Of a stretch of 47,719 nucleotides of DNA, positions 9,901-17,177 are shown piece by piece. Source of the stretch: an uncultured Mediterranea sp. Its GTDB lineage: Bacteria > Bacteroidota > Bacteroidia > Bacteroidales > Bacteroidaceae. The position numbers and the translations under genes were made by a program. A model generated the notes under the pieces. That model saw only the letters and a list, made by a program, of their open reading frames with translations. It did no database searches and had not been told where the DNA came from. The DNA lies in the NCBI GenBank assembly GCA_945641355.1, contig CALZEQ010000025.1:1-47719 (forward strand). Direction: 5' to 3'. The stretch's first letter is position 1. Every line of letters starts with the position of its first letter.

Positions 9901-10145
9901 TTACTCAAAAGGCTGACTATTTATGTATCAGAGAGGTCTCGTTACAATATGAAATTCCTCAAATCTGGCTACAGAAGATTGGAATCAAAGCTGCCACATT
10001 GTCTTTGGCCGGTAATAATCTTCACTATTTTACCGATGTCATTGGATTATCTCCGGAAATGGGTGCATCCAGTACATATTCTGGGAGCTTCATGACTTAT
10101 CCTCCTATCAGAAAATTATCCATTGGTTGTAAGATAACATTATAA
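6963..10145 (+). CDS. SusC-like TonB-dependent outer-membrane receptor (sialic-type locus)
   Basis: This 1060-residue beta-barrel imports oligosaccharides or released sugar acids through the outer membrane with TonB energy. A signal peptide covers residues 1-22. Residues about 25-105 form the carboxypeptidase-like N-terminal domain (V-T-G-I-V-T-D ... G-V-S-I-A-I-K-G-T-T-K-G), followed by the SusC signature L-D-E-V-V-V-V-G-Y-G. The plug (about 115-240) contains the I-R-G-G-S-S-I-S and D-A-A-S-S-A-I-Y-G-S-R-A-S-N-G-V motifs. The barrel ends in an aromatic-rich strand. The susD gene follows after 22 bases. Its place between the lyase and the sialidase makes it a NanO-like transporter by context. 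Its leader has two hairpins. Confidence 0.93.
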   Translation: MRKKIYFQLTVIMIFCPFLLLAQENVVTGIVTDNTTGETLPGVSIAIKGTTKGVITDINGTFQISANKGETLIFSYVGYNEQNVTVSNQKKLSIRMESATLGLDEVVVVGYGTQSKRTMTSAISKVDGKTLKSAPINTVGEGLKGKIAGVRVYNDNNTPGAEANFLIRGGSSISQNNSPLILIDGIERTTAGINPNDIESIEVLKDAASSAIYGSRASNGVVLITTKKGGKSAPRITFEASLANENVERMIEYLDATQAVTIMRDRWSTGPKPEKLYLDGYAYSSGNTSSSKFSTRYLQDGETIPDGWKSVADPLDPSKTLIFEDNNWSKTCFKNALWQNYYIGIDGGNEKLSYVGSIGYMKDSGVGVGTAFDRFNARTNVNAQIRDNLSFSANIDYSQTNSEEYASQYQVISRGLMTPPTQRKYWVSDNEWYGTPTPGPNASSPNPAFYSYFNENSRKVNRLGLVGSLDWEILKGWHAVGTASLFTSNNNGDTFMKANPMNGTRKATTDMTDEQRKKLEFYTNYSKTIADKHSFSAMLGYSYQRYLYKYVNAATTGHSSDKIPTLNGGSTFANATSIKQEDVNIGYFGRFNYDYQKKYLLTLTFREDGSSRFSKDNRWGFFPGLSIGWVMSDESFMKNLDFISNFKWRISYGQTGNNSIGYYDALGLYAITTSYNHNASTVSSAMPNSSLEWETSTQLDLGFDLGLLKNRIILGFDYFNKTTDNLITSKVLPNTSGYNSILTNVGKVRFRGFDAEITTRNIVKKDFTWETKFTITYVKNKVLQLPDNGRDRNRQGGYSVKMQDGSTYEFGGIAEGEPLGRFYGYKKDFIITTAEQAANARYDTSSKGWDWTTQTKMGVGKKTIGDYEWKDLNGDNIINSNDMYLLGNTIPHTTGGLNNTFTYKGFTLNIYLDFALGHSISNGYLQRQMCNFMNGNTSLPTEILKCWNVGDDPNKAKYARFSGNDSDELNKNFRDNSDVFTQKADYLCIREVSLQYEIPQIWLQKIGIKAATLSLAGNNLHYFTDVIGLSPEMGASSTYSGSFMTYPPIRKLSIGCKITL

Positions 10146-10167
10146 ATAACCATTAATACATTAAAAT

Positions 10168-11661
10168 ATGAAAATGAAGTCGATATATAGAGCCCTTATC
10201 ATGAGCGGAAGCCTGTTTTTAGCTTCTTGCCATGGTGATTTGAATGTCGTTCAGCCGAGTCAGTTTACGAGTCTGTCTATGTGGACTGAAGAGAACGATG
10301 CCGTTAGTGCTGTAAATGGTGTATATACGCAGTTTCGCTCAACATTTGCAACATTGTTGAATATTTATGGAGAGATGAGGACGAATTGGTATGAAAGCGG
10401 ATCGGTAAATGATGCCTTTTTCAATCGAATCGGAACGAATGTCTTGTTAAGTGGCGATTCTGGTTCTAATTGGAATGGTATATATACAACCATAAACAGT
10501 GCCAATCTCATCTTGAAACACATTCCTGACATGGAGTTCTCCAATGAATCTACCAGAAATGAATTAATGGCTCACGCTTATTTTATCCGTGCATATTGTT
10601 ATTTTACGTTGGTTCGTGTATTTGGAGACTGCCCACTTCTTACATCTGGTTTCGAGTCGGAAAAACAAGCTGACATGTATCCTTATAGGAATCCCGCTTC
10701 TGAAGTATACGAACAGGTTGAATCAGATCTTCAGGAAGCTTTCCATTTGATGCCTGCAGAAAGCAAACAACTCTACAAAGCATCCTCTGCCGCCATTAAT
10801 ATGTTACGTACAGAATTCTATTTGTGGAAAGCTAAAAGGTTGAACGGTGGAAATGAGGCTTACCAAATCGCCCAGTCCGCTATCAATTCAGTATTAAATG
10901 CAGGTTACAAGCTGCTCCCCAGTTTCGGTGATATCTTTGATGTTAACAATAAATCGAACGATGAACTGATTTGGTCTCTCCCATATATTATCAACGAGAA
11001 TGTCACTCCGGGAACTTCTCCTAATTTCTTTGCATACTATTTAGCCCCCAACGAATTGAGAACCCGTCTGCAAGAAGCGGGTTATTCAGAAGAAGAGGTA
11101 CCTGCAGGATCACACCAACAATATGTTGCACCCACAAAAGCTTATTGTTCATTACTGACATCCGATGAGCGTGACTCACGTGCCAATATCTCTATCAGAA
11201 TATTTGAAGACAAATTTCTCACGGAAGAGATGCAGTTGCAAAGAATGATTGTAAAGTTCAAGGGGTCATACAACAATGATACGCGAAGCTTTGATAGTGA
11301 TGTCCCAATGTATCGTATAGCAGAAGCCTACCTACTGAAAGCAGAAGTAGAAAATGCTTTGGGCAATCAGACTGAAGCCGTCAAAAACATCAATATTGTA
11401 GCAAAACGAGCTTATGGAATTGATAATTATTATTCATCGATGAGTAAGGAAGAAATCGAGAAAACGATTATCATAGAAACCTTGAAGGAATTTGTCGGCG
11501 AATCAAAAGCTTGGTGGACTTATCTACGTCTCAATAAAGAGTTTGAAATGATAGAGAGTCTGAAGGGACGAGAGAATGAAAAGAATGTAACATTATGGCC
11601 CATTGCCCCAGCCTGTTTGAATACCAATCCTAACATTGTACAGACAGAAGGTTATAAATAA
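10168..11661 (+). CDS. SusD/RagB-like surface lipoprotein (sialic-type locus)
   Basis: The 497-residue protein is the glycan-capturing lid of the SusC barrel encoded just upstream. It has a lipoprotein signal with the lipobox L-A-S-C at about residue 21. The N-terminal SusD-like region includes a TPR-like stretch (A-H-A-Y-F-I-R-A-Y-C-Y-F-T-L-V-R-V-F-G-D-C-P-L), and the C-terminal half has the Y-R-I-A-E-A-Y-L-L-K-A-E-V motif found in most SusD/RagB proteins. By context it is NanU-like and would bind a sialic-type acid or sialylated glycan. The sialidase gene begins only 6 bases after its stop codon, which points to co-translation. Confidence 0.92.
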   Translation: MKMKSIYRALIMSGSLFLASCHGDLNVVQPSQFTSLSMWTEENDAVSAVNGVYTQFRSTFATLLNIYGEMRTNWYESGSVNDAFFNRIGTNVLLSGDSGSNWNGIYTTINSANLILKHIPDMEFSNESTRNELMAHAYFIRAYCYFTLVRVFGDCPLLTSGFESEKQADMYPYRNPASEVYEQVESDLQEAFHLMPAESKQLYKASSAAINMLRTEFYLWKAKRLNGGNEAYQIAQSAINSVLNAGYKLLPSFGDIFDVNNKSNDELIWSLPYIINENVTPGTSPNFFAYYLAPNELRTRLQEAGYSEEEVPAGSHQQYVAPTKAYCSLLTSDERDSRANISIRIFEDKFLTEEMQLQRMIVKFKGSYNNDTRSFDSDVPMYRIAEAYLLKAEVENALGNQTEAVKNINIVAKRAYGIDNYYSSMSKEEIEKTIIIETLKEFVGESKAWWTYLRLNKEFEMIESLKGRENEKNVTLWPIAPACLNTNPNIVQTEGYK

Positions 11662-11667
11662 AAAGAG

Positions 11668-13302
11668 ATGAAAACAACATTACCCATTGGAATATTACTG
11701 ATTCAGGTATTGTTGGCGTCATGTCACCATTACACGGATGAGGTTGTTGGATTTATCCAACAACCCACCCGTCCTGTACTGACATATCGTGACAACAATA
11801 CAGTCTTATCCGTTCAGCTCGTAGCAATTAACAAGATGGAATATGAACTTGAACAGATGACCTTCAGCCTGAATGGAAGTTCTGATTATTCTGGCGTTGA
11901 GAATGCATCTCTATTTTTCAACGATGACCGTCAGAAGCCTGTTGCACAAACTCATCCGACCGATGAGGAATTCAAATTCAACCTACACCAACTTGTGAAG
12001 CAAGACACCTTGAAGTGTTGGATTTGCATCAAGTTAAAAGATGATGCCCTGAAACCGACCAGCAAAATCCAACTTTGCTGTAAACAGATTAATACAAATC
12101 TGGGAAGAGTACATATCAATCATCCATTATGCAATGAACCGCTTCGTATAGGAGTAGCTCTTCGGAAGCATGGCCAGGATAACGTGCATACTTCCCGGAT
12201 ACCCGGATTGGTGACAACAGCAAAAGGAACGCTTATTGCGATGTATGACGCACGTCATGACAGTGATGACGACCTTCAAGGCAACATAGACATTGTAATC
12301 AATCGCAGCATGGATGGAGGTTCCACTTGGCTTCCCATGCAAACAGTATTAGATATGGGCAAGTGGGGTGGATTGCCCGAAAAATACAATGGCGTCAGCG
12401 ATGGATGTATTCTATGTGATGAAAATACCGGTAACTTATTCGTTGCCGGATTATGGATGCATGGAGTATTGAATCCTGTAAATGGTAAATGGATTGAAAA
12501 CCTTTCTGATACATCAACTGTCTGGAACCACCAATGGAGGGCGCATGGTTCTCAGCCCGGATACGGCATAAGGCAAAGTTCCCAATTCTTAATTAGTATG
12601 AGTTCTGATGACGGAGTAACATGGAGTGAACCACGAAACATTACCCAACAAGTCAAGAAAAAAGAGTGGTGGCTTTTGGCTCCCGCCCCAGGAAGAGGGA
12701 TTACGATGGAAGATGGCACACTTATTATTCCTGCCGAAGGAAGAGATGAGAAAGGATTGCAATTCTCTACCATCATTTGGAGCAAGGATCACGGTGAAAA
12801 TTGGACAGTCGGTACTCCTGCTTACTACAATACGAATGAATGTCAAGTTGTAGAATTGTCAGATCACTCTTTGATGCTGAACATGCGGGAAAGGAGCAAT
12901 AGAGGTAGAATGGAAAGAAACGGACGAGCGATAGCGATTACCAAAGACCTTGGAAAAACATGGAATGAACATCCGACATCACGTTCTGCACTGATAGAAC
13001 CTGCTTGCCAGGCATCCTTGTTGAGGCATGATTATGTAGAAGACGGAATCAAGAAGCACATTTTGCTGTTTTCAAATCCAAACGACAGACAATACCGTAA
13101 CAAGATGACTATCAAAATCAGCTTTGATGATGGGGAAACCTGGCCCGAACAGTATTGGATGTTATTGGATGAGGACAAAGGAGCAGGATATTCGTGCATG
13201 ACCTCTATCAATGAACAGACAATTGGTATCCTCTATGAAGGGAGTCTGGAAAATCTTCATTTTCAGGCAATCCCCTTACACGAATTAATCAAGAAACATT
13301 AA
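11668..13302 (+). CDS. nanH: GH33 exo-alpha-sialidase (or Kdn/Kdo-ketosidase of the same family), lipoprotein
   Basis: This 544-residue enzyme hydrolyses terminal alpha-ketosidically linked nonulosonic acids. It starts with a lipoprotein signal (L-L-A-S-C at about 19). Residues about 30-165 are a beta-sandwich found before the catalytic domain in Bacteroides sialidases. The six-bladed propeller begins with Arg177 in R-I-P-G, the first arginine of the carboxylate-binding triad, followed by the Y-D-A-R-H-D loop with the acid/base Asp. Asp-box motifs are seen at S-M-D-G-G-S-T-W, S-S-D-D-G-V-T-W, S-K-D-H-G-E-N-W and S-F-D-D-G-E-T-W. The M-R-E-R-S region, F-S-N-P-N-D-R, and the nucleophile Tyr508 in G-Y-S-C-M complete the site. 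GH33 also contains Kdn- and Kdo-specific enzymes, so the exact sugar is open. Confidence 0.9.
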   Translation: MKTTLPIGILLIQVLLASCHHYTDEVVGFIQQPTRPVLTYRDNNTVLSVQLVAINKMEYELEQMTFSLNGSSDYSGVENASLFFNDDRQKPVAQTHPTDEEFKFNLHQLVKQDTLKCWICIKLKDDALKPTSKIQLCCKQINTNLGRVHINHPLCNEPLRIGVALRKHGQDNVHTSRIPGLVTTAKGTLIAMYDARHDSDDDLQGNIDIVINRSMDGGSTWLPMQTVLDMGKWGGLPEKYNGVSDGCILCDENTGNLFVAGLWMHGVLNPVNGKWIENLSDTSTVWNHQWRAHGSQPGYGIRQSSQFLISMSSDDGVTWSEPRNITQQVKKKEWWLLAPAPGRGITMEDGTLIIPAEGRDEKGLQFSTIIWSKDHGENWTVGTPAYYNTNECQVVELSDHSLMLNMRERSNRGRMERNGRAIAITKDLGKTWNEHPTSRSALIEPACQASLLRHDYVEDGIKKHILLFSNPNDRQYRNKMTIKISFDDGETWPEQYWMLLDEDKGAGYSCMTSINEQTIGILYEGSLENLHFQAIPLHELIKKH

Positions 13303-13321
13303 CCATTAATCTTTTTATATT

Positions 13322-13993
13322 ATGAAACGTAGTGAAATCAACCAATATATCAATGAAGCCAAATCATTCATGAATGCTCATCAGTTTATGCTTCCTGTTT
13401 GGACAGGATGGACTCCCCAAGAATGGAACGACCGAAAGGCAGAATGTGATTACATTCGCGAAAGATTCCTCGGATGGGACTTAACCGACTTTGGGTGGGG
13501 AGATTTCCTGAAAACGGGTTTGACCTTGATAACTCTTCGAAACGGTAGCTTGCAAAAGAAGGATAAACCCTATTGTGAGAAGATAATGTTTGTGCGGAAT
13601 GGACAAGTGACCCCAACCCATTTCCATTGGCAGAAGACAGAGGACATTATTAATCGTGGAGGTGGAGACCTCTGTATGCGCCTGTGGAAGGCAGATAGAA
13701 ACAGTGAAGAATTGAAAGATGAAAACCTCTCCGTATACATTGACGGAATATGCACACATATCATTGCTGGCGAGAAGATTGTTATCAAGCCTGGGCAAAG
13801 CATTTGTTATGAGCCCTATCTGTATCACACATTTTGGGCTGAAAACGGCCATTGTCTCGTCGGTGAAGTTTCCACCGTCAATGATGACATAAACGACAAC
13901 CGTTTTCTGATTCCCAAAGGACGATTTCCTCAAATTGAAGAAGACGTACCTGCTGCATACTTGTTATGTAACGAATATCCCAAAGCTGAATGA
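13322..13993 (+). CDS. D-lyxose/D-mannose-type sugar isomerase (cupin fold)
   Basis: The 223-residue protein matches the D-lyxose ketol-isomerase family, which converts D-lyxose to D-xylulose and D-mannose to D-fructose using a divalent metal. The cupin metal ligands are visible as His100 and His102 (T-H-F-H), Glu107 (T-E-D-I) and His169 (Y-L-Y-H-T-F-W). No signal peptide is present, so it acts in the cytoplasm. Its neighbours are a sialidase upstream and an aldose epimerase downstream (4-base overlap, ATGA). An isomerase of this type is not part of the usual Neu5Ac route (NanA, NanE, NagA, NagB); it would fit an aldolase product of D-mannose. The substrate is inferred from context only. Confidence 0.82.
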   Translation: MKRSEINQYINEAKSFMNAHQFMLPVWTGWTPQEWNDRKAECDYIRERFLGWDLTDFGWGDFLKTGLTLITLRNGSLQKKDKPYCEKIMFVRNGQVTPTHFHWQKTEDIINRGGGDLCMRLWKADRNSEELKDENLSVYIDGICTHIIAGEKIVIKPGQSICYEPYLYHTFWAENGHCLVGEVSTVNDDINDNRFLIPKGRFPQIEEDVPAAYLLCNEYPKAE

Positions 13994-15081
13994 CTATGAA
14001 TAATAATGATAATCTGACGGGATTGCGACCAGAACGGTTCCAGACGCTGATTGAAGGGCATAAGACAGATCTTTATGTCCTTCAAAACAAAAATGGAATG
14101 GAAGTTTGCATAACCAATTATGGCGGTATTGTCTTGTCAATTCTGGCACCCGATAGTCATGGTGAATTCAAAAATGTGGTTATCGGTTTTGACTCCATTG
14201 ACGATGCCATACTGCAAAGCAATCAGTTCTATATTGGTGCCATTATCGGACCTGTAGCCGGTCGGGTTCTACATGGAGCTTTCTGTATTAATGGGAAAAC
14301 TTACCAACTACCGATGAATTCCCTCCCCAATTTACTTCATAGTGGGAAGAATGGATTTCATACTAAGGTATGGAAGGCTAAACAACTGAGTTCAAATCAG
14401 ATCCAACTGACGCATACACATTATGATGGAGAGGATGGATTCCCTGGTAATATGCTCATTACAGTGATGTATACGTTGACTGAGAGCAACTCATTCCGTA
14501 TAGAGTATGAAGCAGTATCAGACCAAGATACGTTATTTAACCCTACTCATCATGCCTATTTCAATCTGGCAGGAACAGGTAATCCTACTTCAACGATTGA
14601 GAATCATAAGATGATGATTGATGCAGACTTCTACCTGCCTATTGATGAACATACCAATAATACGGGAGAAATACTTACTGTCAACAACACTCCATTCGAT
14701 TTCCGTCAGTACCATACCATTGGCGAACGCATCCATAATCCAGACATACAACTACAATACGGACATGGATATGACCACTGCTTTGTCCTAAGAAAAACAA
14801 CGGCTCATGAACTGTCCCATGCAGCAACATGCATCAGCCCGGAATGCGGACGTAAAATGGATGTTTACACAACTGAACCGGGGCTTATCATGTATACAGG
14901 GAATTATCTGCCGGGTATCAGAGGGATGCACGATACAAGTTATCCCCGAAGAAGTGCGCTGTGTTTAGAGACTCAGTGCTTTCCTGATACTCCCCAGAAC
15001 CCTTACTTCCCTGACATATTATTGAAAAAAGGTGAAATTTATAATCAGGTATCAATTTATCAATTTAGTATAGTATCATGA
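13990..15081 (+). CDS. Aldose 1-epimerase (GalM-like mutarotase)
   Basis: This 363-residue beta-sandwich enzyme speeds conversion between alpha and beta anomers of free aldoses. Visible family features are N-Y-G-G-I-V-L-S near the N-terminus, G-P-V-A-G-R with the substrate-binding Arg, the N-P-T-H-H-A-Y-F-N-L-A stretch with the catalytic acid His, Y-G-H-G-Y-D-H-C-F, and C-L-E-T-Q-C-F-P-D-T-P-Q-N with the catalytic base Glu. No signal peptide is seen. The start overlaps the isomerase stop (ATGA) and the stop overlaps the next start in the same way, so these three genes are translationally coupled. Together with the isomerase it suggests processing of a free hexose or pentose, such as mannose released by the lyase. 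Confidence 0.88.
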   Translation: MTMNNNDNLTGLRPERFQTLIEGHKTDLYVLQNKNGMEVCITNYGGIVLSILAPDSHGEFKNVVIGFDSIDDAILQSNQFYIGAIIGPVAGRVLHGAFCINGKTYQLPMNSLPNLLHSGKNGFHTKVWKAKQLSSNQIQLTHTHYDGEDGFPGNMLITVMYTLTESNSFRIEYEAVSDQDTLFNPTHHAYFNLAGTGNPTSTIENHKMMIDADFYLPIDEHTNNTGEILTVNNTPFDFRQYHTIGERIHNPDIQLQYGHGYDHCFVLRKTTAHELSHAATCISPECGRKMDVYTTEPGLIMYTGNYLPGIRGMHDTSYPRRSALCLETQCFPDTPQNPYFPDILLKKGEIYNQVSIYQFSIVS

Positions 15082-16178
15082 TGATGAAAAGAATACGTTT
15101 ACTATTGTTAGGCTGCTTGCTATTTCAGTGCTCTCTTTGGGCACAAGTCAATACGAATCAACAGCAATTGTGCAATCCCAACTCGTTCTCGGTCGTCCTG
15201 TTGGGAGATCCTCAGAACTATGTCAAATATGACTACAACCAACCGGTATTTGAGCTAATGACCGCATGGATTGCGCATCATATTGATTTACTTCACATAA
15301 AGGCGGTATTGTGTACAGGGGATCTTGTTGACCAAAATGAATGTGTCGTTCCACCGTTCCCCCGTTTTGGGAATCTCACCAGTAAGGAACAGTGGACATT
15401 TGTATCAAGAGCTTTTGAACGTTTAGACAACAAAGTTCCTTACCTTATTTCTACGGGCAACCACGATTACGGCTATACTCGTTCCGAGAATTCAATGACA
15501 CATTTTCCTGAATACTTCCATATCGAACGTAATTTGCTTTGGAAGAAGAATATCGTTGCCGTTACGAATAACCGTAATGGCATTCCAACGCTGGAGAATG
15601 CCGCCATGGAGATTGTTGATGAACATTGGGGGAAAATCTTAATCATAGCTCTGGAGTTTGCACCTCGTGATGAAGTATTATCCTGGGCCAAAACACTCTG
15701 TGAAGACCAACGCTTTCAGCAACACAACGTGATAGTGATAACCCATTCGTATATGTCTGGATATGATAGCAAAAGATTCATAAAGGAAGGTTACAAAATA
15801 TCACCTGCAAATGCAGGAGAAGCCATATGGGAAAAACTCATCTTCCCCTCAAAGAATATCCGCCTTGTGCTGTGTGGCCATTATGCCACCCCCAACGAAA
15901 GATATGACTACACAACAGGATACAGAACAGATAAAAACTGTACAAATCGTACCGTACACCAAATGATGTTCAACTGTCAAGCATTAGGTGGAGGTATGAG
16001 TGGAAATGGAGGAGATGGGTGGCTGAGACTTCTGGAGTTCTTGCCCGACGGGAAAACAGTTCAAGTTCGGACTTATTCACCTTTGTTTGGCTTTTCGCCA
16101 CAGACAAAAGAAAAAGCTTGGAGGACAGACAGCTATGACTGTTTTCAATTTGTCATTCAAGATGATTCAAATCAATAA
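15078..16178 (+). CDS. Exported calcineurin-like metallophosphoesterase
   Basis: The 366-residue product has a signal peptide (residues 1-23, ending L-W-A-Q) and a binuclear-metal phosphoesterase fold: G-D-P-Q-N near residue 42, C-T-G-D-L-V-D, S-T-G-N-H-D-Y, I-T-H-S and C-G-H-Y. The first motif has Gln in place of the usual His of D-x-H, a variant also found in CPPED1-like proteins. It would act in the periplasm or at the cell surface. Its substrate is not evident; phosphorylated or phosphodiester-linked sugar acids are possible from context. The start overlaps the aldose epimerase stop by 4 bases. Confidence 0.82.
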   Translation: MMMKRIRLLLLGCLLFQCSLWAQVNTNQQQLCNPNSFSVVLLGDPQNYVKYDYNQPVFELMTAWIAHHIDLLHIKAVLCTGDLVDQNECVVPPFPRFGNLTSKEQWTFVSRAFERLDNKVPYLISTGNHDYGYTRSENSMTHFPEYFHIERNLLWKKNIVAVTNNRNGIPTLENAAMEIVDEHWGKILIIALEFAPRDEVLSWAKTLCEDQRFQQHNVIVITHSYMSGYDSKRFIKEGYKISPANAGEAIWEKLIFPSKNIRLVLCGHYATPNERYDYTTGYRTDKNCTNRTVHQMMFNCQALGGGMSGNGGDGWLRLLEFLPDGKTVQVRTYSPLFGFSPQTKEKAWRTDSYDCFQFVIQDDSNQ

Positions 16179-16198
16179 ATGATATAATTATCCATTTT

Positions 16199-16801
16199 AT
16201 GCCAACCATGAAAATCGTAACATTGTTTTCTATGCTTCATCTATTTACTTTCTTATCTTTCGCTCAAACATTTCCTCTCTCCAACATGGAAGCAACAAGG
16301 TGGGTGAAGGAAGGCGAATGGAACAACGGATGGAAGATAACACCACATAAATCTATCAATTGTACCGAATTCCAGCAGCAATATCATAAGAACAAAGACG
16401 TTTGGGACCGTGTATTCCATTTTTTGGCAAATAATGATTTATCTACATTATCTATCGGCAAACATTCAATCATCGATAACAGGTGTTGGGCGATTGTCAG
16501 CGAATATACTCCGAAGAATCTTGAAGAAGGGAATATCGAAAGCCACCGAAAATTCATAGATCTTCAATATGTTATTCGAGGAAAAGAATATATGGGCATT
16601 GCCAAAAGGGCAAACGTTCGTAATGAATACAATGAAAAAAGAGATGTGGCATTCTACAATTCAAAGAAAATAAAATACTATTCAGCAGACAATAATACAT
16701 TTTTTCTTTTCTTCCCTAGCGATATTCATCAACCATCAGTCTGTAAAAAACAGACGAATGATATAAACAGAAAAATCGTGATTAAAGTGGAATATTTATA
16801 A
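16199..16801 (+). CDS. Exported YhcH/NanQ-family protein (sialic acid anomerase-like)
   Basis: This 200-residue protein belongs to the YhcH/YjgK/YiaL family (DUF386). E. coli YhcH (NanQ) is an anomerase for N-acetylneuraminate. The core G-N-I-E-S-H-R-K-F-I-D-L-Q-Y-V-I-R-G and F-F-L-F-F-P-S-D-I-H-Q-P-S-V carry the conserved metal-binding His/Glu positions of the cupin-like fold. Unlike E. coli NanQ it begins with a signal peptide (ends S-F-A-Q), so it should act outside the cytoplasm, on the same side as the Kelch domain. The start may be at 16199 or at a second ATG at 16208. It is the last gene of the operon, followed by a strong hairpin. Confidence 0.82.
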   Translation: MPTMKIVTLFSMLHLFTFLSFAQTFPLSNMEATRWVKEGEWNNGWKITPHKSINCTEFQQQYHKNKDVWDRVFHFLANNDLSTLSIGKHSIIDNRCWAIVSEYTPKNLEEGNIESHRKFIDLQYVIRGKEYMGIAKRANVRNEYNEKRDVAFYNSKKIKYYSADNNTFFLFFPSDIHQPSVCKKQTNDINRKIVIKVEYL

Positions 16802-16823
16802 ATAGAACAAGAGGTATACTCAT

Positions 16824-16869
16824 TGAAAAGGAGGTAAATACTAACAAAAAAGTACGTACCTCCTTTTCA
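16824..16869 (+). terminator. Terminator of the sialic-type operon
   Basis: A 13-bp perfect inverted repeat (16824-16836 with 16857-16869, arm TGAAAAGGAGGTA) begins 22 bases after the last stop codon of the operon. The stem's 3' arm is T-rich but there is no long T-run after it. A second, weaker 8-bp hairpin follows at 16967-16974 with 16993-17000. Confidence 0.7.
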
Positions 16870-17039
16870 TATTAATCCGAGCCAACAAGCCACTTCTATA
16901 TATAGTAAACCTTGTTCGCATACAAGATTCATCCTGCCAATGAAAGCCATGACATCAGACCTCTAAAAAGTAGGCCTATTATTAGGATAATCCCTACTTT
17001 CTACGTGTATTTGTACGACTTCTGAGGATGGCCGACCTT

Positions 17040-17105
17040 GGTCGGTCGATTGACTGACCCAGGTCGGTCAAGTGATTGACCAAGGTCGGTCGATTGGCCG
17101 ACGTC
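17040..17105 (+). repeat. Three 22-bp tandem units, each a small hairpin
   Basis: The octamer GGTCGGTC recurs at 17040, 17062 and 17084, exactly 22 bases apart. Each unit folds on itself: 17040-17047 with 17052-17059 (loop GATT), 17062-17069 with 17074-17081 (loop AAGT), and 17085-17091 with 17096-17102 (loop GATT). The differences between arms are changes that keep pairing as G-U wobbles. A half unit (GGCCGACC, 17030-17037) precedes and a decayed one follows. The array lies 73 bases upstream of the HU-related start and is probably in its 5' leader. I see nothing else in the 16870-17177 gap apart from this. Confidence 0.7.
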
Positions 17106-17177
17106 GTCCGGTCGATATCTGAATAGGTCTTTATGGGGATTAGAATACTATGTATTAACCATTTAAATACGACTTCT

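Noticed and set aside
17040..17105. CRISPR array
   Set aside because: The units are contiguous 22-bp tandem repeats with no unique spacers of normal length and no cas genes nearby.
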